Shown here piece by piece: positions 51,500 through 62,652 of a DNA stretch of 64,000 nucleotides. The position numbers and the translations under genes are program-made. This DNA is from UBA6489 sp942490775 (lineage in GTDB: Bacteria > Patescibacteriota > Gracilibacteria > BD1-5 > UBA6164). The notes beneath the pieces are model-generated. The model made no database searches. It worked only from the letters and a program-made list of their open reading frames with translations, and had not been told where the DNA came from. The stretch lies in the NCBI GenBank assembly GCA_942490775.1, contig CALNYL010000009.1:124001-188000 (forward strand), in the 5' to 3' direction. Positions within the stretch are counted from its first letter, which is position 1. Every line of letters begins with the position of its first letter.

Positions 51500-53632
51500 T
51501 TAATCCTCATCAGGTAAAGTAAATCATCTCTCCTCTCTAATCTTAATAGCAAGACTTGCAGGAACCTCATTATAATGATCAAACTCCATACCATAGTTTG
51601 CTCTACCTTGAGAAGCCGATCTAAGCTCAGTAGCATAACCAAACATCTCAGACAATGGAACATAACAACTGATAATCTTAGCTTGACCTCTATCTGACAT
51701 CTCCTCAATCTTACCTCTCTTAGAATTTATTTGACCAATAACATCACCCATATACTCCTCAGGAGTATTTACCTCAACTTTCATTATAGGCTCAAGTAAA
51801 ATAGGCTTAGCCTTTTTACAAGCATCCTTAAATGCCTTAGAAGCGGCTATCTTAAACGCTAACTCAGATGAATCAACATCATGGAAAGAACCAAAAGTCA
51901 AAGTAGCCTTTATATCAACCATAGGATAACCAGCAACATAACCTCTAGTATAAGCCTCTTTTAATCACTTATCTACTCATGGAATATACTCTTTAGGTAT
52001 AACTCAACCAGATATCTTATTTACAAATTTATTAACCTTTTTAATTCCCTCATCATCCTCTTCAGCCTGTTTATAAGGCTCAAAAGTAATCACAACATGA
52101 CCATATTGTCATCTACCTCAAGTTTGTTTAGAATATTTATGCTCTACATCAACAGCTGATTCTTTTATAGTTTCTCTATAAGCAACCTGTGGAGCTCAAA
52201 CATTACAATCAACTTTGAACTCTCTTCTCATTCTATCTACAAGTATATCAAGATGAAGTTCACCCATACCAGAAATAATTGTCTGTGAAGTTTCTTCATC
52301 ACTTCTAACCCTGAAAGATGGGTCTTCTTCTGCCAATTTACCCAAAGCAATTCACATCTTTTCTTGATCAGCCTTTGTTTTCGGCTCAACAGAAACAGAA
52401 ATTACTGGTTCTGGAAACTCTATAGACTCTACTAAAAACTTTTTATTTATATCACAAAGAGTATCTCATGTTTTAGTATCTTTTAATCCAACAACAGCTC
52501 AAATATGACCAGCTGAAATTTCAGTAATTTCAACTCTAGTATTTGCATGCATTTGTAAAAGTCTTCAAACCCTCTCTTTTTTTCCAGTAGAAGCATTGTA
52601 GATATAAGAACCTGATTTCAAAGTTCCAGAATATACTCTAGTAAAAGCTAATCTTCAAACAAAAGGATCTGTAACTATTTTAAAAGCTAAAGCTGCTAGA
52701 GGTCAATCAGAAGAAACTTCCAATTCTTCAGTTTTTTCAGCATCATCTACATCCATAACTATTAATTTTCATTCATTAACATCTATTGGAGAAGGTAAAT
52801 ACTCAACTGCTGCATCTATAACCATTTGAACTCAAATATTTTGAAGAGCTGAACCACAAGTTACAGCATATAAATCATTATTACATACTCAAATTCTAAG
52901 TCCTTTTTTTATTTCTTGTATACTTAAATCACCATTTTCAAAAAATTTCTCCATAAGTGAATCATCTTGCTCAGCTACTCTCTCAACTAAAACAGTTCTA
53001 AGAGCTTCAACTTTATCTTTTAAATCAGCAGGTATATCAATTTCTTTAATATTTTCTCAAGAATCCCCTTCAAACTCATATGCTTTCATTTCTATCAAGT
53101 CTACCAATCAGCTTAATGTTTCAGCAGCTCAAATAGGATATTGTATAGCTACTACCTTATTTCAAGCTAATCTTTTTTTTATAGATTCAATACTCATATC
53201 AAAATCTGCTCACATTTTATCCATTTTATTGATAAATGCGATTCTTGGAACACTATATTTATCTGATTGTTTCCAAACAGTTTCACTCTGTGGTTCTACT
53301 CATTGAGATCAGTCAAAAACTGCAACTCAACCATCAAGAACTCTAAGAGACCTTTCTACTTCAATAGTAAAGTCAACATGTCAAGGAGTATCAATTATAT
53401 TTATTTGATAATCTTTCCAGAATGCAGTCGTAGCTGCTGAAGTAATAGTGATACCTCTTTCTTTTTCTTGCTCCATCCAGTCCATTTGAGATTCGCCATC
53501 ATGAGTCTCTCAAATCTTATGTGTTTTTCAAGTGTAATACAATATTCTCTCTGTTGTTGTTGTTTTACCTGCATCAATATGTGCTATGATTCAGATATTT
53601 CTAACCTTATCTAAAGGTTTTAGATCACTCAT
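51500..53632 (-). CDS. fusA: Elongation factor G
   Basis: 710 residues, full length. Translocation GTPase. Motifs: GIIAHIDAGKTTTTERILYY (P-loop), ERGITITSAATT (switch I), IDTPGHVDFT (G3, Gly as TGA), AFINKMDKMGADF (G4), MGELHLDIL in domain III, and RGQYGHVVI with EEYMGDVIGQINSKRGKIE in domains IV-V. Two GGC/GGT-versus-TGA mixtures show TGA is used freely at conserved glycines even in this highly expressed gene. Confidence 0.98.
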
Positions 53633-53866
53633 AAATTCTTTTTAAAAATTAAAAAAACATACATAGAACTATATTTAACTAAATCATCTTAAAATATAGC
53701 ATACATATTAAAGGGAAAACCCTTCGTGACAATTAAGGTATATACATATAAACAAAGAGCTAAAGCCCTTTGTGTATTTAAATAAATAAGTACACCCCTA
53801 TTGGCTTGAAGGATTGTATACAAAAGGGGTTTTCTGTCAAATTTTTTAATTCTTTAATCTACATTT
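53633..53866. other. Gene-free stretch with several short GC-containing hairpins
   Basis: 234 nt upstream of fusA. AAAGGGAAAACCCTTCGTGAC (53711-53731), AAAGAGCTAAAGCCCTTTG (53756-53774) and ACCCCTATTGG...AAAAGGGGT (53793-53830). The second resembles 47717-47770. It may hold the fusA promoter plus a repeat cluster. Confidence 0.45.
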
Positions 53867-54514
53867 TTAACATCTAAACTTCTCCAAAGACTTTTCTAAT
53901 TCTCAAATTATAAACTTTGCATAACTCTCTGACTTATTAGTTGATATATCAATATTTATTTCTTCAAAAAAGAACTTAAAAACTCTTCAAACAAATTCTA
54001 TTATAGAGTAATCCTCATCTAACAATTTTATTATCCTCTTAGTTAAAACTTCCGAAGATTCTATAAATAAAACAGACTCCATATCTTCAACCCAAGAATT
54101 TATTCTAGACTTTACTTCATAACCTATTTCATCATCATCAAACTCTAACTTTTCCTTAGAAACATTATAGTTAAAAACTATATATTCCTTATTTAAACTT
54201 TTTCTTATATCATCACTTATAGGCATATAAACCAAAGAAATTATTCATAACAAGAAATTAGTTCAGTATCATTTATCTAGACACAAAAATAAAGCATTAA
54301 GTAAATCATCATATTTTTTGTTTAGTATCAGTTTAACCAAAAACTTTGCCAACAAAAAATCATATTTCTTAGCTTTTTTTTCATCCTTTTGATTTTTCTT
54401 TCTCTTCTTAGCAGCTTTTTTAACCCCCTCTTTAAACTTTTCTGACACTTCATTGGTCTCTCAAGTTCATAATCATTCGGATGAATCATCTAAATTAAAG
54501 TCCTCTAAGCTCAA
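53867..54514 (-). CDS. Hypothetical protein with a basic N-terminal region, 215 residues
   Basis: Probable TTG start at 54514 (an in-frame TAG lies just above), just inside the end of prmC. MSLEDFNLDDSSEGLGTGE, then a Lys-rich stretch (KKAAKKRKKNQKDEKKAKK), a short helix (FLVKLILNKKYDDLLNALF), a hydrophobic segment (GYGTNFLLGIISLVYMPISD) and an acidic C-terminal helix region ending LEKSLEKFRC. No family recognised. Translationally coupled to prmC. Confidence 0.5.
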
Positions 54515-54517
54515 AAT

Positions 54518-55381
54518 CTATATTTTTATTTTTAAAATCCTCCTTATTTTATTGTTATCATAAAAATATTCAAATTTTAATTGCTTATTTTCTAAAAAAT
54601 CTTTTGAAATTTCATATTGATCAAATCATATTTCTATGAATAAAATAATTTCTTTAGTAATATTTTTCAATATCAACAACTGTTCTATTAATTTTTCATA
54701 CAACTCAAATCATGTTTCAGTTCATCAATACAGAGCTACACTAGGCTCATGAATATAAACCGATTTATCCATATTTTTAAAATCATCCTGTTTTATATAT
54801 GGTAAATTTGCAGTAACTACAAGTTTATTGTTTCATATACTTAATGTTCATTCTAAAAACTTTGTTAGCAAATCTGAACTAACTAATTTTATCCCATTTT
54901 CCAATTTATGTTTTTGAATATTTATTTCAGCAACTTCCAAAGCCTCACTTGATACATCAACTGCAAATACATTTTCTATGAACTTCTTTTTACGACTAGA
55001 AATATTTTTAAAAATAGACACAGGGATACAAGAACTTCAAGTTCAAACATCTATCAAAGTCAATCTATTTTCACTTTTTTCTATCTCACTTATAACATTA
55101 CTAACCATAATCTCAGTTTCATCTCTAGGAAGCAAAACTCTATTATCTACAAAAAAATCTAAACCATAAAAATCAGCCTTCTCTATTATATATTCTATTT
55201 GCTTTCACATATACAACTCTCTGAAAATGTCCCTTATTTCATTTTCATACTTATTATTAATCTCCTCAATCAAAAATAACTGATTTTTACTCAAACCAGT
55301 TACTTTCAAAATTACTAACTCTATGTTTTTTCTTGATACCCCCAAATTTAATCAAGCTTCTACTAATTCGTTTTTTTTCAT
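54518..55381 (-). CDS. prmC: Release-factor glutamine methyltransferase (PrmC/HemK family)
   Basis: 287 residues. SAM-dependent methyltransferase acting on release-factor GGQ glutamine. N-terminal helical domain (VEAGLNLGVSRKNIELVILK), YIIEKADFYGLDFFVDNRVL, LPRDETE, LIDVGTGSSCIPVSI (SAM loop), VFAVDVSSEALEVAEIN and VTANLPYI, where the usual NPPY is NLPY. In code-25 organisms RF2 is dispensable, so PrmC would serve RF1 alone; that is an inference. The Pro-to-Leu change at the catalytic motif is unusual. Confidence 0.88.
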
Positions 55382-55399
55382 TTTTTTATTCTTAAACAA

Positions 55400-55445
55400 A
55401 AATGTAACCTCCTTCCCTTCGTATGAAAAGAAGAAATTTAGGATG
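55400..55445 (-). repeat. Dispersed hairpin repeat, copy 7 (GGCTACAAT family)
   Basis: On minus: AAATTTCTTCTTTTCATACG, then AAGGGAAGGAGGTTACATTT. A diverged copy between the ABC-2 permease gene and prmC. Confidence 0.55.
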
Positions 55446-55456
55446 GATTATTAATT

Positions 55457-56218
55457 TTAATTTTCAAACTTTCTTCTCTCAAATATTAAAACAGTAAAAA
55501 ACAGTATTATAGTAATATAAGCCAGAGAATAAAAAGTATTCATAGCAAAATAACTCAATTCAAAATTATCAAAACTACCTATAACATCTTTTATATTTAA
55601 TGACTCTAAAGGAGGAAAAAGAAGCTGTAAAAACTTAACAGAATAATTTAACAACTCATTATTCATTTTCTTGATAAGATCTAAAATAAGAGAAAAACTA
55701 TGAGACAAAATATAAATCATCAAAGAAACTAGAATTGTAAGTATATTTGACATAAAAGTAGACAAAAAGAAAACCACAGCAAGCAATATTTCTAACTTAA
55801 AAAAAGTAAACAATAATGCCATATTTATCAAAAAAGTTATCTCAATATTTTTAAAATACAAAACCCCTAAAAACAACAATGCCTGAAGAAATACTATCAA
55901 AAGTATAGTAATAGAAAAACCAAAAAACTTTCACAAAATAAACTCATACCTCTTTATCGGCTTACTAAGTATTAGAAATATGGTCTTTCACTCCACCTCC
56001 TTAAAAAGCAACTGACTACCAACAAATAAAACCCCTATAAGTCAAAAAATCTCTATCATCGAAAGTCAGAAATCAACTATTACCTTATTATCATCTCATA
56101 TAGTAAGTTTCCCCAACAATACAGAAAATATGATAAATACAAAAGCAAAGAATATTATCAAATATAAAAACTTATTTCTAACAATTTCTTTAAATGTATT
56201 TAATGTTATGTTAAACAT
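55457..56218 (-). CDS. ABC-2 type transporter permease
   Basis: 253 residues, six membrane helices: MFNITLNTFKEIVRNKFLYL (typical cytosolic start 'n....lkei.r.k.f'), IIFFAFVFIIFSVLLG, VDFGLSMIEIFGLIGVLFVG, LLFKEVEGKTIFLILSKPIK (coupling helix, with 'E...kT...LLs.P..R...'), FILGKFFGFSITILLIV, and a final helix ending FERRKF. No ATPase gene is visible on either side, so the partner must be elsewhere. Substrate unknown. Confidence 0.8.
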
Positions 56219-56277
56219 AGAATTAAAAAATTAAAATTTAATAGCAAGATAATATTTTTTTTATAAAAAATTTCAAT

Positions 56278-57168
56278 TTAATTTTTAATAATTCTAACTT
56301 CTGGTTCTAAATCAAAACCATATTTAGTTTTTACATCACTCTGAATCAAATCTATTAAATCTAATAAATCTCTATGAGAAATATATCAATCACTCATCAA
56401 AAAACAAGCATGAATATCCGAAATAAAAGCTCATCAAACTCTATGTCCTTTTAGTCAAGCCTTATCTATAAGCATTCCTGCTGGATGTTCTTTAGATGGA
56501 TTTTTAAAGAAGCTACCACAAGTATTTCATTTTGGTTGTCTATGTGCTCTAAAATGTATATTGTCTACATCATTAGAGTATTTTTCCTTATTTTCTGATA
56601 AATCAAAAAAGGCTCTTATTAGAAAATATTTTCAAGCATTTTGTTTTAGAATAGAATTTCTATAATCAAATTTCATTTCTTCTTTTGAAAATGTTTCTAT
56701 TTCAAATGTTTCTAAATTTAACAACTCTGCTTTTTTAAAATTAGAGCTAGTCTCAAGTCAAAAACATCAAGCATTACCAAAAACAGCTCCTCAAACGGTT
56801 CAAGGTAGTCAAACAAATCTTGTCCATAGTTTTTGTCTATATTTTTTTAATAGTCATACTGATATATCTGAAATAACTTCTGCTGAATAAGCTTCTAGTA
56901 AACTTGTATCTTCATAATATTTCCATCATCTTAAATTATTTTTTATAATTATTCCATTATAAATATCAAAAGCAAAAAGCATATTTGTTCATCATCAGAT
57001 AAACAAAACTTTCAAATTTTCTTTCTCTGAAAATTCTATAATATCTTTTATTTTGTAGACATCTTCTAAAGTATTTATTTCAAAATAATATCTAGTTTTA
57101 GCAATTGTTTTGAAATTAGACAACTCAGTTATGTCCACATCTTTTTGTAGAAAGTTTATCTTATTCAT
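56278..57168 (-). CDS. murB: UDP-N-acetylenolpyruvoylglucosamine reductase
   Basis: 296 residues (299 from the alternative ATG at 57174). FAD enzyme that makes UDP-MurNAc. Marks: NFKTIAKTRYYFEI, LKVLFIGGGTNMLF (FAD loop, three TGA glycines in a row), FVGLPGTVGGAVFGNAG, FDYRNSILKQN (YRxS), PKGNTCGSFFKNP and HPAGMLIDKAGLKGHRVGGA. Shows peptidoglycan synthesis. The start overlaps the 3' end of the MazG-like gene. Confidence 0.95.
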
Positions 57169-57470
57169 CTTCATTCTATTATTTTTAATTTATATTCTAT
57201 TGCCTTATTTATATCCATTTTCATTTTATCAGCTAAAATTAAGGCACAAATAATAACATCTGCAAATTCTCATTTTAGATTATCCTCATTAAATTTATCT
57301 TTTTTAAAAAAATAATCTAGTATATCAGAATTCAGTTCTCAAGTCTCTTCATTTAGTTTTGCTAATCTTGCTAAAATTGATTCTCTATGAGATATATTTA
57401 GGTCTTTATAAAAATTGTCTATATTTTGAGAAATTTGAGATATTGTGTCTAGCATTTTTTTTGAAATCAT
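57156..57470 (-). CDS. MazG-like nucleotide pyrophosphohydrolase
   Basis: 104 residues from the ATG at 57470 (99 from the ATG at 57455). MazG signature: RLAKLNEETGELNSDIL (EExxE-type metal helix; one Gly as TGA), then EFADVIICALILADKMKM, the second ExxD helix. Removes unwanted NTPs. Its 3' end, ...GRGIR-TAA, overlaps the murB start, which depends on the TGA codons being read through as Gly. Confidence 0.8.
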
Positions 57471-57528
57471 AAAAAAAAATTAATATTTAAAGTAGTTTAT
57501 TGAGTAATTCTGCCTTTTATCAAAAGTT

Positions 57529-58893
57529 TTAATTATTGTTAGACATCAATTTTTCATACTCTGAGAAAGGTCCAATTCACATTTTTTTTCTTCTTTTTTC
57601 TAAATTTTTCCTATCTTTTATAGGATTAGGTTTTAAAATTCAATCCTTATCTATAAAAAATTGTGTTCAATATATCTGTTTTTTTCATTTTGCAACAGCC
57701 ACTCTATCTTCTAAATATGCAATATTATCTTGATGAATTTCATTTTTAGGCTCTAATTTCATAAGTTCTAAATAATTTTCTTGAAAGTTAATATCATGAT
57801 CAGCATGTTGAACCAGCAACCATGCATACATAGAAGCATTTTTTCATACTTTTGAAATTGTAAGAACTCAAATCTGTTTAATTATTTCCTTTAATCTTTT
57901 TGTATTTTTTATATCAACTATATTATCCCAATTACTTTTATTACTATTAAGATTTTTTCGCATATTTTGATCTAACTCATACATTTGTTTTAATTCATTT
58001 TTCAATGAACTAAAATCTACCTTTCCATAAATACTTGAATTATTAAAACTCAAAATTTCCTCTATTACATCATTTACTACACTAAAATCACCATCTCAAG
58101 TCACAACAACATCATAAATTTTTTTATACTCTTTTAAAAGCTCGTCTTCTTTATCATTTAGAAATCAGATTTTCAGTATATTATCATAAGGAAAGCCATC
58201 GGCCATATTTGGATCTCACAGACTATCTCAAAGTAAAATAACATTTCTTCTATCTCTAACATCTTTATAAATCTCTGGAAATTCCTTTAAGATTACTTCT
58301 CATTTATTGAAAGTGTGGACAACTCTTTTATCATATCAAATAGCTTTTCAATTATCATCCCAAACAAAAGAATTTGAAATTATGTGGACATTATCACTTA
58401 GTACTCACTGTCTTTTAAAATAAATATTTGTAGAATCAGCTCCAAGTCAATTAGCTGAAATTATAACAAGAGGAACATTATTTTTACTCAAAAATCATAA
58501 AGTTTTTAATACTCATTCTCTAAACTCTATGGTTCTAGAATCAATTACTGTTTCTATATCTTTTCTAGTTAATCAAGTGTCTACCAAAAGTTGTAAATGC
58601 TTATTCCGCCAAGTACTCATTTCTTTAATCTTTGTTTCTATATCTATTTTAGGATCTACTTCTATTGGATTATAGTAGTCAAACAGTTCATATGCTTTTT
58701 TACTATATTTTTCTCATAGATATCATTCACTTCTTAAAACTGAAATCAAGCTTGATCTTTTTTTTCAAGCTGAAAAGGCTTTTGTTAAAGTCCTGTCAAA
58801 GTCTGAAACTAGATGCAAACTATTTAGTCAATCTTTTTTAAAATTATCTATAATAGTGTTAAATTTTTGTATATCTGAATATATTATTTTCAT
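57529..58893 (-). CDS. UMPH-1-like 5'-nucleotidase (HAD) fused to a DUF6624-like domain
   Basis: 454 residues. HAD part, ~1-300: LHLVSDFDRTLTKAF (DxDxT motif I), a four-helix cap, VPLVIISANGLGADS (motif II Ser), KGEVILKEFP and NVILLGDSLGDPNMADG (motif III/IV acidic pair). This is the order of the cytosolic pyrimidine 5'-nucleotidase family (NT5C3/UMPH-1). The C-terminal ~150 residues have a separate pattern: QIGVLTISKVGKNASMYAW, LLVQHADHDINFQE, QIYGTQFF, resembling DUF6624. The fusion is uncommon. Probably nucleotide turnover. Confidence 0.78.
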
Positions 58894-58983
58894 TATTAAA
58901 ATTTTATCAAATATAAAATACCCCCTTTTCCTCTCAAATCTTTTCATATTTTCTCACTATATCCCTAAATCAAAATTTATCTG

Positions 58984-59124
58984 TTATTTTTTCATAGCTA
59001 TATGAAAAACATGTTCCGCATATGTTTCAAATCTTCCATTTTTAAGAATTATAGCTCTTTCTATGTCTTTCATTTTATCCAAAAGTTCTATAAATTTTAG
59101 TTTATTCTCTAGATTTTTTATCAT
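58984..59124 (-). pseudogene. Second truncated copy of the HD-hydrolase N-terminus
   Basis: 46 residues, MIKNLENKLKFIELLDKMKD to FETYAEHVFHIAMKK. Nearly identical to the fragment at 28485-28649, but Asp to Tyr in 'ETDAEH' and a different end. Part of a duplicated block with the DUF84 remnant. Confidence 0.8.
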
Positions 59125-59370
59125 AACTTATAATATTTATTATAAAATGGTACAATAGAACTTAAAAATGCTAAAACAAACTGGTCTTTTCTCGTATACA
59201 TTCCATCACTCTAGTGTCCAAAAGCTCATAATTTTTTACTTGCATTTTCTTCTTTTGTGATTTCTGATAAAATTGGTCATAGTTCTAAATTTTCTTCATA
59301 TATTTTTTGTCTAAAAAACTCTGGAACCTCCATCATATTTGAAAATCCAAAATGTCCATTTCAATCATTA
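59118..59370 (-). pseudogene. Decayed partial copy of the DUF84 NTPase gene
   Basis: Matches the 3' half of 27952-28491. Begins at NDGNGHFGF, runs through MMEVPEFFRQKIYEENLELG and ends YNKYYKLG. A TGG has become TAG in FGHWSDGM, and a Gly has become Leu. It begins exactly where the IS remnant ends (59370/59371), so the copy was cut by the IS. Confidence 0.85.
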
Positions 59371-59781
59371 GACTTATTTTAGTTTAAGAAAAAGATATAA
59401 TAAATCAAAATTATAATTTTAAAAACTCATACAAAGAAAAATTTAGTTATGTTCGTAGAAAGTAATATATTAGTGGATTTATGATTTTTATGAATTGTAA
59501 CTGATTATTCTGGTACAATAAAGCGGATACTTATACCAGAGAAAAAGCCAAGGAAATCCAAAAAGAATCCTAATCCTGATTTTATAGAAGAGCAAAAAGA
59601 CTCTAATAAAACTATCTCTAGTTTTAGAATTAAAGTTAAAAATGCTATCGGATTAGCTAAGAGATTTGGAATAAATACACAAATTTTCAGAAATAAGAAG
59701 GTTCAGTTTTGTGATGAAGTTATGGAAGTTGCTTGTTCTATTGCCAATCTCTTTATACTCTTTTAAACTCGGACAAGTCTA
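59371..59781. mobile_element. Internally deleted IS5-like remnant with imperfect terminal repeats
   Basis: Left end TAGACTTATTTTAGTTTAA and right end (reverse complement) TAGACTTGTCCGAGTTTAA match at about 15 of 19. Inside is only the C-terminal part of a DDE transposase. The ends resemble those of the MITE at 34263-34402. Confidence 0.6.
59449..59766 (+). CDS. C-terminal fragment of a DDE (IS5-like) transposase
   Basis: 105 residues. VTDYSGTIKRILIPEKKPRK, SKKNPNPDFIEEQKDSNKTI, SSFRIKVKNAIGLAKRFGIN, FRNKKVQFCDEVMEVACSIA, NLFILF. The 'R..VE.AIG..KR......R......D.VM.VACSI.NL.' end is that of DDE_Tnp_4-type transposases. The catalytic N-terminal portion is missing, so it is inactive. Confidence 0.7.
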
Positions 59782-60052
59782 GTATAAAGAATAATTTTGA
59801 GTAAGGCATTTGCAAATTTGGAGGTTAGATGAAATATTAAAATTACAATTTTAGTTGAAAAATAAAAAAATTAGTTATACTTTGAATAGTTTAAAATTAA
59901 GTTAAGGAAATTATTTAAAATAATCTATTATTAAATTCCTTGCTTTTCATATGAAAAGTGTGATGTTACAAGGGGTTAACTTAGTGATATTAAGTTTTAG
60001 TTTCTTTTGCTGAAACCCTGAAAAAAAATTTAATTGTATAATTAATAAGATT
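59782..60052. other. Gene-free stretch upstream of lgt
   Basis: 271 nt. It contains CTTTTCATATGAAAAG (59943-59958), a 16-nt perfect palindrome, and ACTTAGTGATATTAAGTTT (59980-59998). The palindrome sits in a context (AATTCCTTG...GTGTGATGTTAC) that loosely resembles the GGCTACAAT repeat. The lgt promoter must lie here. Confidence 0.4.
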
Positions 60053-60844
60053 TTGTACCCTTTTATTGAAATATTTGATTGATTTCACATATATACATTT
60101 TGATTAACATTAACAATTTGTTTTTTTGTTTTTTTATGGCTCCTAAAAAGAATGTCTTTTAGATTTGGATATGATTTTAATTTTTTCTTAGATAATATAT
60201 TGTGGTATTTTCTAAGTGTATTTATATTTTCAAGATTGTTTTTTGTAATAAGCGATTGGAATAATATGAAGTTTATAAAAAATCCTTTTGAATTTTTTAT
60301 AATGAGTGATTATAATTTTTCATTATTTTGAGCTATATTTTGATTCTTTATCACATTTTTTATAACCTTGAAATTGAATAAGGTAAAAATTATTAAATAT
60401 ATAGATTGAGTTGTTTTATCTTTGTTATTTGTATTGTTTATTTGATATATAGGTGCTTTTTTTGGATGACAGGTTTATGGAGATGAAACAAGTTTTTCAA
60501 TATGAATACTTTATGATACTCGTATTTCAAATGTTCCTTTTGAGGTTGAGGTTTTTCCTTTACCTTTAGTTTATTCTATGATATTTTTTATATCTTTTTC
60601 TGTTTTATATGCTATTTCTATACTTGTTCATATTAGAGGACTTATATGATATATTTGATTGTTTATAGTTTCTGTTGTATTGTTTGTGTTTGAGTTCTTT
60701 AGTTGACAAAATGATATTTTAAATGTTAGATATAATTTGAATTTAACTCAGTTTTGCTCAATATTTTTATTTGCTTTTGCTGTGTATTGATTGTATTGAG
60801 TTGCAACTAATAAGGTTATCAATAAGGAAATAAAGATTGATTAA
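60053..60844 (+). CDS. lgt: Prolipoprotein diacylglyceryl transferase
   Basis: 263 residues from a TTG start at 60053 (MLYPFIEIFDWFHIYTFGLT; no ATG gives the conserved N-terminus). Membrane enzyme that adds diacylglycerol to lipoprotein Cys. IYTFGLTLTICFFVFLW is the usual first helix, GAFFGGQVYGDETS and VEVFPLPLVYSMIFFIS stand for the loop and helix around the catalytic region, and the final helices end in NKVINKEIKID. Sequence is divergent and Lgt arginines are not all evident. The ComEC gene follows by 1 nt. Confidence 0.72.
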
Positions 60845-60845
60845 A

Positions 60846-62354
60846 ATGATTTCAAAAAATATTGTACTAAACTTTTTTATTGTATCCTTTTTGTTTGGTT
60901 TATTTTCAAATAATTTGTTACAAGATTTTTATTCATCATTTTTTATTCTTGTTTTCATTGTTTTGCTTTTTTTAAATTTCTATATTTATAAAAAGAAGTT
61001 TTTTATTTATTTTCTATTTATAGTTCTGGGATTTATTTCTGGATTTTTTTTGTCTGTTTATAATTTGTGAGAAATAAATAAGAATTCTGATGTTTTGAAT
61101 GAATATTATAATGTTAAGCAGGAGGTAAGCTGAGAAATAGATGAGATTTACAAGATGAAGGAGGATGCTATAGAGTATAAGATGAAGGTTTTTAGTTTGG
61201 CTGGAAATGATTTGAGGGAAAATGATATGTATGCAATAGTTTCTGTTCCTTTGAATTTCAAATTGGAGCTTGGGGATGTTGTTAATTTTGAGTCAAAGCC
61301 TTATAAGATTGAGAATTTTGATAGTTTTAAATATAAGCAATATTTATTAACAAAGAAAATTTATTTTAAGGTTTATGCTTTTACTTTGTCTGTAACTGAG
61401 CATAAAGATTTAAATGCTTTAGTTGCTTGGTTGTATAAATTTAGGAAAGAAACTTTGTCTGTGATAAAGCGAATTTATCCTAAAGAAGAGGCTATATTTT
61501 TAGGATGAATATTATTGGGGGCTAGAGAGGAGCTTTCTGAAGAGTTAAAAAAAGATTTTAATAATTCTGGTTTAACTCATCTTATTGCTGTTTCTGGTTT
61601 TAATATAACTATTTTGATAATATTTTTTTCATATACTTTAAAGTTTGTTCCTGTATTTTTTAGAACTATTTTGATAATAGCTTGAATAGTTATTTTTACT
61701 ATTTTGGTTTGAGATACCGCTCCTGTTGTTAGGGCTTCTATTATGTGAGTTATATGATATATTGTATTAATTTCTGGTAGGAAAAATAATCCGTTGTCCA
61801 TAATTTTATTGACCGCTGTTATTATGGTTATTTTTTCACCTTTGAGTTTAAATTATGATGTATCTTTTCATTTGAGTTTTTTAGCTGTTTTGGGAATTAT
61901 TTATACTCAGGATTTTTTCAACAAGATATTTTTCTTTTTACCCAAGGCTTTTTCTATAAAGGAGGCCCTTGTTTTAACTATGGCTTCGTTAAGTTTTACT
62001 TTACCAGTTATGATTTTTAATTTTTGACAAATTTCTTTTTTGGCTCCTATTTCTAATGTATTGGTAACTTGGACTATTCCTATAGCTATGTTTTTGTGAT
62101 TTTTGTCTATACTTATTTATTGGTTTTCAGCTTTTCTATGAGGGATTATTTGATATATAACTTGGATACTTCTAAAGTATGATATAACTATTGTTCATAT
62201 TTTTTGAAATATGGATTTTGCTATTTTGAAGTTTGATTTTTGAATATATTCAAGTTATTTAGAGATTTTTTATTTTGTGGTTTTGATTTTTGCGGTTATG
62301 TATTTTAAGAAGGTTGAGGAAGAAAATGTGCCTAAAATATGAGAAGTTGTTTAA
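60846..62354 (+). CDS. comEC: ComEC/Rec2-type DNA-uptake channel
   Basis: 502 residues. N-terminal hydrophobic region and OB-like domain (~70-180: YNVKQEVSGEIDEIYKMKE; GDVVNFESKPYKIENFDSFK), then the ComEC core: GILLGAREELSEELKKDFNN, SGLTHLIAVSGFNITILIIF (signature) and APVVRASIMG. The beta-lactamase-like C-terminal domain of longer ComEC proteins is absent. With comF (670-1479) and the pilin-like gene, it supports competence-type DNA uptake. Overlaps the lgt end region. Confidence 0.92.
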
Positions 62355-62652
62355 AATATTTTTTATTGCTTTTTGGCTGAAAAAGATTAGAATAGTTTTT
62401 AGGGTACTTACTATACCCTATTATGAGCTAAATATTTAGTTCTAAAGAAAACGACTTAAAGACTAAAAAAAATAATCTTTTACTTTTTATAGTTTTTCAT
62501 AAAACAATCATCATAATCATTGTAAAATATTCAGAAGGTTTATTTTGTGGACCGTAAATATGTTTTTTAAAATATATAATTAGGTTAAAAGGGAGGGATT
62601 TTTGTTGTTTTTAAATGGGTTTATAGAGTTTAATTCTTTAAATAAAAATAAA
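62355..62652 (+). promoter_or_regulatory. Gene-free stretch upstream of rny
   Basis: 298 nt. AGGGTACTTACTATACCCT (62400-62418) is a hairpin that may end comEC transcription. The TAAAAGGGAGGGATTTTT string (62586-62603) looks like a strong Shine-Dalgarno but is 50 nt from the ATG. No ORF with support. Confidence 0.4.
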
